Below are positions 22,655 to 34,469 of a DNA stretch of 64,000 nt, piece after piece. The stretch lies in contig JAJHTX010000002.1 of the NCBI GenBank assembly GCA_032164295.1, positions 1,612,001 through 1,676,000 on the forward strand, given 5' to 3'. The translations under genes were made by a program, and so were the position numbers. Positions within the stretch are counted from its first letter, which is position 1. Each line of letters starts with the position of its first letter. Below the pieces are notes generated by a model, which searched no databases, was not told the origin of the DNA, and worked only from the letters and a program-made list of their open reading frames with translations. This DNA is from Inonotus obliquus. Taxonomy: Eukaryota > Basidiomycota > Agaricomycetes > Hymenochaetales > Hymenochaetaceae.

Positions 22655-25600
22655 TCATAAGCATGCGAACTTCGACTTGCGCTTTTGGAGTTCTTCCACG
22701 CGCATATCAAGTTGTTGCCGAACTCGCTCCTTCGCTCGTCTTTCTTCGTCTAGACGACTCTCCAGCGATTGCTTCTCTTCAATCACAGACCTCCGGACAG
22801 CAGTAAGTTCTCGCCGAGCTTCTTCGAGCTCGCGACGCATAGTCTCGAGACGAGTGTTGAGATTGTCCCGCTCTCTCGCAAGCTCAGTAGCCTGCATTCG
22901 AGCTTTGCGCACTAAAACACCGAAATGAGAAATCAGTCGAATAAGTAGAGGCCATGGAACTTACAATTTTTCTCTGAATCTCCAAGAGACGTCTCGAGAG
23001 TCGACACGAGGTCCATGTGTGCCTGTAGATCGCTCTCGCAGTGCGACAATTGTTTATTCAGAGTCTTAATCATAACTTCCTGTTCTTCGATATGTTTTGC
23101 TTGCTCCTCAAGCTGGACTGCGATCTTCGTATCAACAGCCGCACCAGCTACGGAAGTACCGGCCGTCGAAGTAGCAGGCGAATCAGGGTTTGACTCTCGA
23201 GAGGATCCTGAACTACGCAGCGTGGTATTGGATTGCGAAGAAACGCTGTTGGTAACGTCGATGGGCACGGCGCTCGGTAGGGGCGGAATGGATTTGGGAG
23301 CAGGGGGAGGTGGGACGGAGGGTGGTGGTGTGAGCGGGGGAAGCTTCGACATCGCGGTCCTGCGTTCTGGTGCCACTCGCGAAGGAATAGGAATGGAAGA
23401 TTCTGGTTTATTTCGTTCAGAAAGTAGGTTGTCTCGGTTCTCCTTCGTTTTCTGAAGTTCAGCCTGTGTCTCGCTCAGTAATGATCGTTGACGCTCTAGC
23501 TCCTGAGTTAGTTGACTGCGTTGTGCTGCCTCCTGGGCCAACTTCTGTTTCTCCGATTGCGACATGTCGAGAGCTTTTCGAAGTTCAGCGATCTCCGATT
23601 CGTACCGCAGGCGCTCCACTTGGAGTGACTCGGAATTTTCGCGCAAACTCGCAATGGTTCTATCTTTTTCGGCAAGAGCATCCGCATGTTTTCGTCTTGT
23701 TTCTTCCTGACTGACGATATAGTCATCTGCCGCTGCTTTGTACGAAGCCACTTCTTCAAGCAAAAGCTCGTGGTCTTTGTGCAGCGTCTCGCGTTCTTGC
23801 GCGAAAGTCGCATCAGCTTCGGCCAAGGTTTTGGATAAATGCTCACGCTCCTGTGCGAGGAGAGCGTCGTTTTGTTTGCGTGCATTCTCCAGGTCTTGTT
23901 GGTGCTGATCTATCGCGGCCACCTTGGTGTTCTCAAGGTCGGCAACAATCTGTTGGTGCTCGGCTTTGAGTTTCAAAATTTCCTCGGTCTTCTCCTTGAG
24001 TAGAGCATCGATCGCCGCCTGATTAGCTGCCCTTTGATCCTGCAAGGCCACACCCACCTGGCTATGAGAAGATTCCAACTGACTCTTTTGAATCTGGACT
24101 GATTCAAGTTCGTTTCTGAGCTTCTGTAATTCTTCCTCGTGAGACCTCTCTAGCTCAGAAAGAACCTCTGCATGCTGCTCCTGCGCTTTCCTCAGTACTG
24201 CCTCATGAGTAGTTTGGGCCTGTTCTTGCGCTGATCGGTGTTCGTCCCTGAGCTTGGTCAGCCCTTCTTCGTGAGACTGTTGGATTTCCGAAAGCAAGGA
24301 GCTGTGCTGTTGTTGGAGTTTTTGCAACGTCTCCTCCTTTTCTGCTGACATGGCCTCCTTCGCGGCACTGTACTCCTCGAGCGTTTTCGCTAAGGTCTTC
24401 TGCAGAATCGCAATTTCCGAGTTCTTGGCTTCCTCTAATTCCGCAAGCCTGGATGCGTGTTTCGACCTCAAGCGCTCGACGGAAGCAGAGTGATCGAGCT
24501 GCTTCTTTTCAAGCGTTACGACGTGCTCTTCCTTAAGCTTCCGTAGGTCATCGGCAAACGCGGTCTCCTTTTTCTCAATTGCAGAGGCATGCTCGTCTTG
24601 GAGTTGCTTCAAAAGACTCGCCTGCTGCGACTGGGATTCCGTAAGGGAGCCTTCTCTCGCCAATTCGGTCATCCTGAGGGCTCCTGCATGTTCCTCCTTG
24701 AGACGTTCGATAGCACTCTGGGCTTCCGCCTCTTTCTTCACGAGGACGTCAGCATGATCTGCGCGGAGTTTACTCAGCGCGTCGTAATATTCTTCCTCGG
24801 TACGATGAAGGGTATCTTCCTTTTCTTTGATTACCTTCTCGTGCTCGGAAGCCAGCCTCGTGAGCTCAGCCTCATGTTCTTCTCTTCCCCGAGAGAGAGC
24901 TTTGTCGACTTCTTTCGATTTCCGAATGTCCTCGGCATGTTCGCCCTGAAGTTTCCCAAACGCCTCTTCATGGTCTCGTTGAGCCTTGGCCAATGCCTCC
25001 GAGGCATCGGTGAGCTCCCGCTGGAGATCAATAAGCTTTTGGTCGTGTTCCACTTTGACCCGTTCAAGCAAGGTATCAACCTCGGCCTGTTTATCGCGTA
25101 AGGCTTGTTCATGTTCTGCCTTGAGCTGCTTGAGACCCTCCTCATGCTTCTCTTCCAGAATCGCACGCTCATCTAGAAGGTGTGTCTCTCGCTTCCGAAG
25201 AGCATCAAGGTCAGCCAGAACATCGTGATGCTCGGTCCGGAGTGCCTCAAGCTCTGTTGACATATTCAATGCCTATGGATAATCAGTGTCAAATCATGTG
25301 CAGAAGGCTCTGATGACATACCTGATCGCGTGAAAGCTTGGTCAGTTCATCATGTTGACGACGAATCTGATCAAGTTGCTCATTGAGTTCCTCCACTTCC
25401 TCGCGATGTTGTGCTTCCTTTTGGGCCATAGAACTTTGTGAACCCGGTTAGTGAAAGCCGCACAATAGTTAACTTCACTCACAGCATAAGTTCGTTCAAT
25501 CTATCAAACGGTTCATCATCGTTCGCAAGGTCACTAGGTGGCTTTCGTATTTCCATACTCTTCCGAATAGCGTTTATCTGACTCATGATTTGCGGTGATA

Positions 25601-28600
25601 GGTCGGACGACCTGCGCGATTCGCGATGTCCATTTCCGAGGGTTTCTCTATGCTCCAGAGAGCGCCGCTCCTTTTCTCTGAGAGCAGACTCGAGCGTAGT
25701 AATCTCAGTCTCGCGCTCCTTCAGTACCTCCTGGAGACGCATGATCTCTTTTTCAAGGCTTGGTACAGATCGCTCATGACCGGGTCCGATGGGCAAAGAT
25801 ATCGAGAGATTCGGTCGAGCACCCCCAGGAGAGTGACGCCCAGGATGCCCATACGGGCTTGTGATACTCAATCCGTTAACTTCAGGTGAAGAAAGCATGC
25901 GCGAGCGCGCCGAATAGAGCTCCTGTGAAAGCGACTGCGATTGCGACAGCGACCTCGAACGTAACGACTCCGTCGAGGCCGCCTGACGGAAAAAAAGCTG
26001 CCGTCCAGCAGCATTGCCTTGAGCATCGCTCGGCTCGCGAGGCCTCATCCCAGGACGACGTCGATTGGTAGTCACCGGTGTCTCGGGTCCTCGTTCCGGT
26101 GAATCAGAACGAGTCGGGCTCCCGAGCTTGATCTCGTTGATTTGAGTCGCCAAGTCTGAAATTTCTTTCAACGCATCGCGGTACTTGGATGTCACAGAAG
26201 AAAGATCGGCAAGTGTCGCGGCATGAGTCTCCCGCAGACTCTTGAGTTGGTGAACGAGCGATTCGTCACTGTCACCATCATCCTCTGGAACAGTAGTCCC
26301 GTCGTCGCCCTCAGCAACGTTCGAACTGGGATGTACAATCTTGATTGCTTTGGCAGCCTGAGCCATGTCAACTTCGAGACTCTGTCTAGCCTTGTGAACT
26401 TGAGTGTTGATTTCCCCAAGGCGCGTACGCTCATTGTTAACTTCCAGTCGCTTCGCCTGCCATTCCTCCATCTTCAGCTCCAGGTCACGAACTCGCTTTT
26501 CGCGGTCTTCAAGGTCACTTCGCCAGGATTCACCATCTTGGAGAATACTGTCCAGGCGTGCCTGTAAAACTACTACCTCTCTCTGCTTTGCCTCACTCTC
26601 ATTCTCTAATCTCTCCACCTGGGCACGGAGGGTCAAGATCGATTCGTCACAACGCGCCAAGCGACCTTCGAGCTCCGCGATATAGTGTGAGGATTGACCT
26701 TCATTTTCCTTGAATCGGGTTATCTCGCGCTTGAGATCCGAGACGGATTCGCTAGACGAGACCGTGTTGTCCTCCTGTTGCTTGATCTTTTCTTCCAGAT
26801 CCCGGATGTATGCCTCGGTAGATGCCTCACGTTCGGCAAGTTTACTCACACGGCTTTTCAACTCCTCCACATACATTTCGGTCGCGGCATGCCTATCTGT
26901 GATTTGCGAGAGCTCTTCCTCTTTTTCTTCTACTAGGTCATTCGTATGTCGCAAGGCTGCTCGATTGAGGCTAAGTTCTGCCTCCATCGCACTGATCGTT
27001 TTTTCGTATTCTTCAATAACCGGTCCAACAATTTCTTCATACCTCGCTGTAGCAGAAATGGCACCACCAGCCGAATTTCGCTGTCTCTCACCAAGTTCAC
27101 GTCGAAGCCGCGTAAGCTCCTCCGTTCGTTCCACAAACTTGGCACGCAGGTCTTCGTAGTTCGACTGCAGCTCGACCATCTGCGTGAGCACCTTCTTGCT
27201 TGCGCCTTCGACTTCCCCATCCGAACGGATGGCAGAAGCTCCGCCGTCCTTCATGCTCTTCACCTCCTTACGAAGGCGTGTGACCATATTCTGAAGCCAC
27301 TCAAGATCATCCCATCCCTCCTCTTTCTCGTTCACAACTGCCCTATTCTTAATATTACGCGCACGGTTGGCATACTTAAGGGTGTTAATCGTCTCGCCGG
27401 CATTCCATTCGGCAGGGCTGACGCAGGCAATCATCAGTGTATGAGCGTTCCCTCCTAGAGAGTCTTGAAGAAGGCGAGTGAGTTTTGAGTCTCTGTAAGG
27501 GACGTGGGACGCGGTATGAGATTTGGCTCGGGAAGGATCCCCAAGGGCAGAGATCACGTTGCCCAAAGCGAGTAAGCCGCTATTGATAGAGATACCCTCT
27601 TTGACACGTTCACCGGCCGCGGCGGTACGTTTGAGCTAACTCAGAGTTTAGCCCAAAACAAGTACTTAACTTAATCAAAATACCCACCCGCTCGGAACCT
27701 GCAAGATCCACGAAGTGGAATTTGGAAACAACGGTTACCCATTCTCCAGGTTCTTCATCCACACTCTTTGCTCTCCCATCGGCTGAATGCGAACCCAGTG
27801 CACTTGACGGTCGCAGAGTGCCACCTCGATTCATCGCGGCGGCAAAACTCGGGGTTGCTGGCCGACCAAAAGTTGGCGAAGACACGCGCCCGGAACCAGC
27901 AGTGCCGTTGAACTGATGTGATGCAGGACGTGCGAGACGTGAAGGTGACCGCACGCCTGATACAGGTGTCCCAGAGCGTGGAGGTAAACCTGATCCTGTG
28001 TACTTCCTTTGGGTAAGAGTCAAGGAAAATATAGCATGTGACCGTGAAGACTGGGCATTCATATCAGTCTCATTCGTCCTACGAATAGCCGTTCCCTGCC
28101 GAATTAGGTTCATAACTTCGTTCGTATTCTTCACAGCTATCTCTCGTAAACCGTCCCAAATGATGTGTCCGTGTTTGTCTTCCCTAATCTGCACATCGCG
28201 CCGCCCTCCAGCCGCATCATCGTAACTGAGAAGATCGATCAATTCCTCGTTATAAAGTTCGATAAAAGAGCCTTTGATGTTGTATGACCAAGCGGCACCA
28301 CGTTCCTCCTTTAACGCCGCTGCTCGCGAGAATATCTCATGGATAGAACGAGGAATAATTCCCATTCCATTGTATGGGTCGGACGGATCAGCCTCAAGGT
28401 CTATACCGGTCATTGAATAACTGCGGCACACAGCAGTCAGCACGGCGAAAAAAACTCTTTGGTCACGAAAACTTAAACCCACGTTTTCCCGCTCGACGTT
28501 TGACCGTACGCAAGAATGGTACAATTAAACCCCTCGAGGAAACGAGACAAGAGGGGTGCGGCGGTTTCTCTATACAGATCGATTTGTGAGGTCTCTGGAC

Positions 28601-28917
28601 CATGTACCTGATCAAACGCGAAAGTCTGTTTCTTGCTCGGGGTACTGGCAGAGGCTAGACCGGCGCTAGTAGCGTTTGCATTCTGCGCAACGTTAGTCGG
28701 ATCCACAGATACGACTTGGTTTGAAACGGCATGGATGACGGTGCGCTGGAAGCGCGTAGGAATTAAAACTGCATCCTGCTTTGTGGTCGGTCGTATTCGC
28801 AGGGCTGTGGCGGGGGCAGATAGAGATGTTACTGAAGGTATACAGGAAAAGGAAATCAGGTTGAAGCTTACCGACTTGGACCGAGGTCATCGCCCCCGTA
28901 CTCGAGGACGGCGCCAT
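22655..28917 (-). CDS. Large kinesin with long coiled-coil tail, kinesin-4-like
   Basis: Exons: 28917-28872, 28804-28483, 28420-27688, 27635-25483, 25433-25322, 25272-22965, 22911-22655; product 1976 residues. The motor is at the amino end: [17 protein letters not shown]-loop GQTSSGKT (116-123), [20 protein letters not shown], switch I NAQSSRSH (ends at 251), switch II DLAGSE (361-366), [38 protein letters not shown] and [14 protein letters not shown]. After the motor come long heptad-rich coiled coils (about 500-820 and 1080-1800), separated by a Ser/Pro/Arg-rich linker. A Pro-rich segment ([16 protein letters not shown]) interrupts the second coil. The motor blocks and the neck sequence suit kinesin-4 (KIF4/KIF21/chromokinesin); the subfamily is my judgement. 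The motor contains an 80-residue insertion between the two switches. It lies head to head with IPK1. Confidence 0.93.
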
Positions 28918-29308
28918 GAAAGAGCGTAGAAGGGAATGAGGGTAGGACGCGGTATTTACGGCGGGCGTTGTCGAGAAAGTCGCAAGGCACCCGACCAATA
29001 ACAACCTTCCCAGTTTGGAGTTGCTGACTAATGATCATATCCTTTTCCTGTTCTCCTTTCGGATGTTTTGCCTTTTATGGTATTCGATCATTATAAATAT
29101 CTTTACGAGCAGGACAACCAAATGCCTATGCATCTCAACCTTGCATAGCACCCCTTTTCACAGGAAATAACACACTTCCCAGCGGAGCTGATGCAGATAG
29201 GAAGGGGGACTATGCAGTACTGAGGATAAAAATAGACACCGAATGTCCGTTTCGGAGGAGGCTTACAAGTCCCATTGGGAATATCGGTGCTCTTTTTTCT
29301 CTCGCACC
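28918..29308. promoter_or_regulatory. Divergent gap kinesin / IPK1
   Basis: No gene seen. Promoters and leaders of the kinesin (leftward) and IPK1 (rightward). The frame ahead of the chosen kinesin Met is open to 29004, so a longer kinesin amino terminus cannot be excluded. Confidence 0.5.
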
Positions 29309-30773
29309 ATGTCCTCCCCAGGCAGTAGACATATTTCAGCGAGCGAAACATCTCCCGCTGATTGGAAATACGTCTCTGAAGGTGGTGCGACCATCGTTTT
29401 CTCCTACCGAGGTCCACCGAATCCCATCTTCTCTGGTACTGTTCTCAGGCTTCGCAAAACACGGCGGCATCTCAGTTTCGATGAGGCGTGGCAACCCGGC
29501 ACCAAGACACTTTCGTCTGAATCGGTCTTGTCGGAAGGGGAAGAGGAACCTGATGATCCATCCGTTTCGTTTCAGCAGAAAGTGACCTCGCGGCTGATCG
29601 AACCAACTTTTCTGCCCCGATTGGAGACAGTTCTTGTTGAACGGTCTTGGCTCGAAGCTCTAAGGACCTCATCCGAGAGAGATCGTCCTTTGGAAAGACG
29701 AGCCACAGGTGATCTAGATATGGACCGCCGGAAGGTCGTCCTAGCAACCGATTTAATAGGAGGGGATGGCTGGGCGGTGGAGATCAAAGTGTGTTTTCAT
29801 TCCTTGACCTTGAGTGCTTCGCATTCCATATCTTTCATGTGGTGCTTATCTTTGGATGCTAGCCAAAATGGGGATTCCTTCCGAATACAGAATTCCTATC
29901 ATCGGAAACTCGGGAGAATAAATCCCGTCACTGTCGATTCTGTATGCATACTCGGTACAGGATTGGGAAAGGAGAAACCGCTTATGAGGGTTACTGCCCG
30001 CTCGACCTGTTTTCCGGAAAACAAGAACGAATAGCGTACGCTTTGCGCAGTCTTTGGAAAGCGTGGATGGTTAGTGGTGGAACAATAAACAACCTAAAGA
30101 TCTTCGTACGCGGAGAACTGGTTGTTCCTCAAGAATCTGTAAGTGAACTCCCAATTCATTTGAAGAATGGATTTCTGATGTAAAGAAGTTCGATAAATTC
30201 CAGCCGTTCCTTGCAGGGGCATCCGGGACATCCAATCGACTTGGAGAGGATGACCTGATGGAAGATTTCGTCAGTGCAGTTATGCCTCTTCTGTTGAAAA
30301 CGCCAGTTCTTCAGCGCATCGCTCACCTGCAACGAACTCTTGATGTCCTGGATATCGAGGGACTTCAATCTTTATACACCGCCTATGCTCGGGCTCGGTT
30401 CCCAGATTCTCCCGGTTCTGTTGCGCCGCTAGAAAGTCTCTTTCCTGACCCTTCGCTAGATGAATGGGAGCAATTCGCTTCAGCATATGAGCCCCAGCCT
30501 CCCAGTAGGGATCTTGATCCAGAACATTTACACCACTACACGATGGCGTATCTGCTTTCCGCTACGTTCAAGGACTGTTCCATTATGCTCCACCTCGGTC
30601 GGAGTCCTGAGGTCCTCGATTCCATCACAGTCATCGATCTTGACGTGAAGAGCATGGACCGGTTTAAAGAGTGGGCTGAACTCGATCACGACATAGCTAC
30701 TTCCTTCGTAGCAAACGAAGCGCGTGTTTGCGAAGACAAATTGTCACCGATTTGGGTCAAGCATGCCCAGTAA
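29309..30773 (+). CDS. IPK1: Inositol-pentakisphosphate 2-kinase
   Basis: The product is 441 residues. Exons: 29309-29788, 29863-30138, 30204-30773. Family blocks in order: DWKYVSEGGATIVFSY and GTVLRLRK (nucleotide-binding lobe), EIK-PKWGFLP across the first splice, SRHCRFCMHTRYR (zinc-binding His/Cys cluster), YCPLDLFSG, SGGTINNLKIFVRG, LSATFKDCSIML and VIDLDVKSMDRF. The enzyme phosphorylates the 2-position of inositol pentakisphosphate to make phytate (IP6), a cofactor of mRNA export and precursor of pyrophosphates. A Met in frame at 29243 exists, but the 29309 start (MSSPGS) gives the usual amino-terminal length. The cluster of acidic and serine residues at 60-90 is a disordered insert. 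Confidence 0.95.
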
Positions 30774-31834
30774 ATACTTCCGTATATGAAATCGCTAGTC
30801 TTCGCTAGTGCATCTATGTTATATTTGCCGTTCTCCTGTTTTACCTTGAGCTAAATAGTTCCGAAGTAACCATGAGCGGGCCCAATGGTACAGCAGCAAC
30901 CATTCAAATTGCAGCACCACCTTGGTTACGACGCCGAGCGAACGGAATCATGAGGCATGTAAACACTATCCACACTGTTCTGGTTCCTTGTCCATAATGA
31001 TATACTCATCCATGTGTGCGCCACCCCAGCAAACGAACGAAATCAGCCCTGAACGAAACCACAAGCAATTCGAGTGCGATTTCCTCGGTAGACAGAATAG
31101 TCAAGTCACGTCCGTTTTAAGGGTTGAGTTAGCTGTTAAATGTATCCTTAAGCCTGACGCAGTAAAAATATCGTATTCACTTGAATCATCTCACAAGTCT
31201 GCTCTGGCACTAGTATTACGGCTGAAATGTGCTTCGGTAAAGAATCGGGCTTTGAGTGGAGCACTGAGTGCGTCAAAACCGCCAAAAACCAAACATGTAT
31301 ATGGATCGCAGGATACGGCAGCACAGGTCAAGACCAGAAGTCCTCAGGCAACTCATTGTCGATACTTTCGTTGAGCATTGCAACAGATGGCAACGACACA
31401 TGCAACTGATATTGGATAAAATACACAACTTAACAAGTCGGATGAGCTACGATATGAAGACAAGAAAGGATCAATGACAGCGGTTTGATAAATAGATGCT
31501 TCTACAAGTCCCTCTTCAAGTTCCAGAGTGTGTGATAAAGGTGTGTCTGACGGTCTCCCTGTCCATGGACCAAGACTCGTTGCAGGAGGAGCTCCAAAAA
31601 CATTCATAGAAAAAACCTTGAACACCCCTCGTAGCAAGTAAGTAGCACACAAGTTCTAGTAGTTGAGCTGACGCATGTCACCATCGAAAGTTTGAGGATG
31701 CCCCGTTGCAAGCAAGAGATGTCACTGGTGAAAATCATGATAAGCGCAAATCGGGTATAAACTTATCACGTGGTCTATACTACCACACCGAATCAAGAGC
31801 CGTCCGGCGTGTGCTCAAGTTGCTCTCTACTATC
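30774..31834. other. Intergenic stretch with a doubtful small gene
   Basis: No recognisable protein. A plus-strand frame opens at 30871 (MSGPNGTAATIQIAAPPW) and could splice onward through about 31080, and another frame at 31185-31409 encodes a Cys- and Trp-containing segment (ECVKTAKNQTCIWIAGYGS). I could not join them into one convincing model. The right end is the IVD promoter, with a CACGTG at 31767-31772, 63 bp ahead of the IVD start. Confidence 0.4.
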
Positions 31835-33595
31835 ATGACCTTGTTTACTCAAACCGTCAGAAGAGCAGCTTGCCCTCGACGCTTGGCGTGTGTTACAACT
31901 CGTAGATTTGCTTCACAGTACAACCAACATGTCGCAGGACTCAGTAGTGAACAGGCTGAGGTATTCTTCCCGTTCCTCTGAGATACTGAGTTTCTGACGA
32001 ATATACTTGCTCAGTTTCGGGACGCCGTGACACGTTTTGTGGAGGCAGAAGTTTCTCGCCGTGCTGATGAAATAGACAAGACGAATACGTTCCCAATTGT
32101 TCGTCTCCAAACACACCTGTAATACAGGTACTAAATGTTTTGCTCTTCCCATAGGACCTTTGGCCGAAATTCGGATCTATGGGCCTTCTTGGAGTAACTG
32201 TGTCTCCTGAATATGGCGGTCTTGGTTTAGGCTATTTCCATCACACCCTTGCTATGGAGGTTAGTGAACCCAATTTGTTTCTTGTTTGTATGACCGAATT
32301 TTAATTTTCCTTGATTACGCATAGGAAATTTCCCGTGCATCCGGTTCTGTTGGATTATCATACGCTGCACACTCCAACCTATGTGGTAGGTTGGCGTGAC
32401 TTACACCCGTAAACAAAATGCTGAAGTTCTTGTAGTCAATCAAATTCACCGACATGGTACTGACGAGCAAAGACAGAAATACCTACCTGATCTCATTAGT
32501 GGGGAGAAAGTCGGGAGTCTGGCTATGAGCGAGCCTGGAGCAGGCAGCGACGTAGTCAGCATGAAAACGCGTGCAACAAAGGTCAACGGCGGCTATGTTC
32601 TTAACGGGAACAAATTTTGGATTACGAACGGACCTGTAGCATCCACACTCGTTGTGTATGCTAAGACTGATCCTGAGAGGGGCTCAAAGGGCATTACTAC
32701 ATTTATTATTGAGAAAGGATACAAAGGTTTCTCAACGCACCAAAAACTTGATAAGTTTGGAATGCGAGGTAGCGATACATGCGAGCTTGTATTCGAAGAT
32801 TGTTTTGTCCCAGAAGGTATGTCGTTTGCTTATTTGTATCCTTCAGTTTGCTGAATCTATCCATCAGAGAATGTGCTGGGTGAAGTAAACAGGGGAGCGG
32901 CAGTTCTAATGTCTGGTCTCGATCTGGAGAGGCTTGTGCTTAGCGGAGGTCCGCTAGGACTCATGCAGGCTGCATTCGATTACGCAGGTGAGTATATCGA
33001 GTACCTCTATCCGTAGTAGTACCCTGAACAATTTATTCAGTCGAGTATGTCCACGATCGAGAGCAATTCGGCCAGCCAATTGGCACTTTCCAGCTCATGC
33101 AAGGTAATATCGAACAGCTTCTGACTGTTGACTTATTCGTACGTTCTGATCGCGAGTCCGTTCTCAGGTAAAATAGCAGATATGTACACCAAGCTTGAAG
33201 CGAGCCGGGCGTACGTATATGCAGTTGCACGAGCGTGTGATCAGGGTCATATATCGAGGCGTGTCAGTAATTTACCTTTCTTTGATTTCCAAAACTAATC
33301 ATGTCCGTATAGGATTGTGCCGGATCTATTCTATACTCAACGGAGAAAGCTATTGAAGTTGCTCTTGAAGGTATGCAATGCCTTGGTGGTAACGGATACA
33401 TCAACGGTCGGTATTGTTATGTTTTTCGGTTTCCTGAGTCGATGATGTCTGATTTTACGCTCAAACCTCCTTCGATCAGAATTTCCCATGGGCCGTTTCT
33501 TGCGCGATGCGCGGCTTTATGCCGTTGGCGCGGGTACCCAGGAAATCCGGCGCATGCTCATCGGACGGGAATTCAATAACTCGTTCCAATCATGA
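31835..33595 (+). CDS. ivdA: Isovaleryl-CoA dehydrogenase, mitochondrial
   Basis: Ten exons give 414 residues: 31835-31960, 32015-32098, 32155-32259, 32325-32385, 32436-32816, 32868-32987, 33041-33103, 33168-33262, 33313-33406, 33480-33595. The first 27 residues ([20 protein letters not shown] and onward) form a basic mitochondrial presequence. Acyl-CoA dehydrogenase blocks follow: [104 protein letters not shown] and [16 protein letters not shown]. The Glu in [15 protein letters not shown] is at the position of the catalytic base specific to isovaleryl-CoA dehydrogenases. It oxidises isovaleryl-CoA with FAD in leucine breakdown. Intron 2 uses a GTTCGT donor. Confidence 0.95.
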
Positions 33596-34469
33596 GTCTA
33601 GCTCTAGCAATAAACCGCATTGTATTTCAAACCATTACATTGCCAGCAAGATCATCTATCTGTGCACAGTGTATCCATAGACCGCATATCGAGAAGACGA
33701 TCATTCTAAACATCTCATATAAGAATCAAATATTATATGACAAAAGTTGACGCGCGTAACGAGACTCGTCTGACTACTGTATCCTTATGACGGGGGACTA
33801 TCAACTCAACTTTGCCTACGCTTGACATATAGGGACTTCAAGCTCTTACATAAGTAGTAACTCTCAGCATCGGTCGTCAGGAAAGGCTGACGTAATCTCC
33901 GATTTCCTCAAATAGTATTATGGTGGTCTCTTCTCTTTCTTGACTCTTGACCTCTGACTGGCCTTTTGTTAACTTTCATTTTACAGATTTATTTTCGTCG
34001 ACAATAGCGACAATATAACCTGCTTCAGCCAGAAATGGCTCTAATTGTCTATATTTATCTTGCAATCCGGTTGTTCTGTTTTCGAGACCATTGCAGGTTC
34101 ATGTGTCGGGTGGGTCCTGAGACACTGCTCGATGGTGCGATGAAAACAATCACCTCTCGACGTCTTTCGTCACAAAAATCGTATCCATTGTGCTGTTAGC
34201 TCGACCGAATTTCAGCACAGGTTTCACTAACCAACCAACCAAATTGCTTCCTTCAAAGACCTTTACAATTGGGGCCTGGTTTGTAAGTTACAAGCATAAT
34301 CAAGTCGGTGCCGAGCCGGCCCAACTTTAAATGCGTCAGCCTCGACTGCGTACTCCTCATCACATTTACAAATTCCCCGCACTATCCTCTGCGTATAGAG
34401 CTCTTTGCCTCTCGCTTACTTCTCGTGCACTATTGACAGTTGTACTCTCAGTACACGCAAACCTTCATC
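33596..34469. other. Gene-free stretch between IVD and the Zn2Cys6 gene
   Basis: No protein-like frame. IVD 3' region at left; at right, CT-rich sequence (34340-34450) typical of a fungal leader. Nothing else recognised. Confidence 0.5.

Noticed and set aside
24589..25101. 170-codon plus-strand frame opposite the kinesin
   Set aside because: Antisense shadow of a coiled-coil coding exon.
26946..27458. 170-codon plus-strand frame opposite the kinesin neck
   Set aside because: Antisense shadow; the minus strand encodes conserved motor sequence here.
30922..31374. 150-codon frame taken as one unspliced gene
   Set aside because: Composition is not protein-like along its length and it crosses likely splice sites; kept only as a doubtful region.
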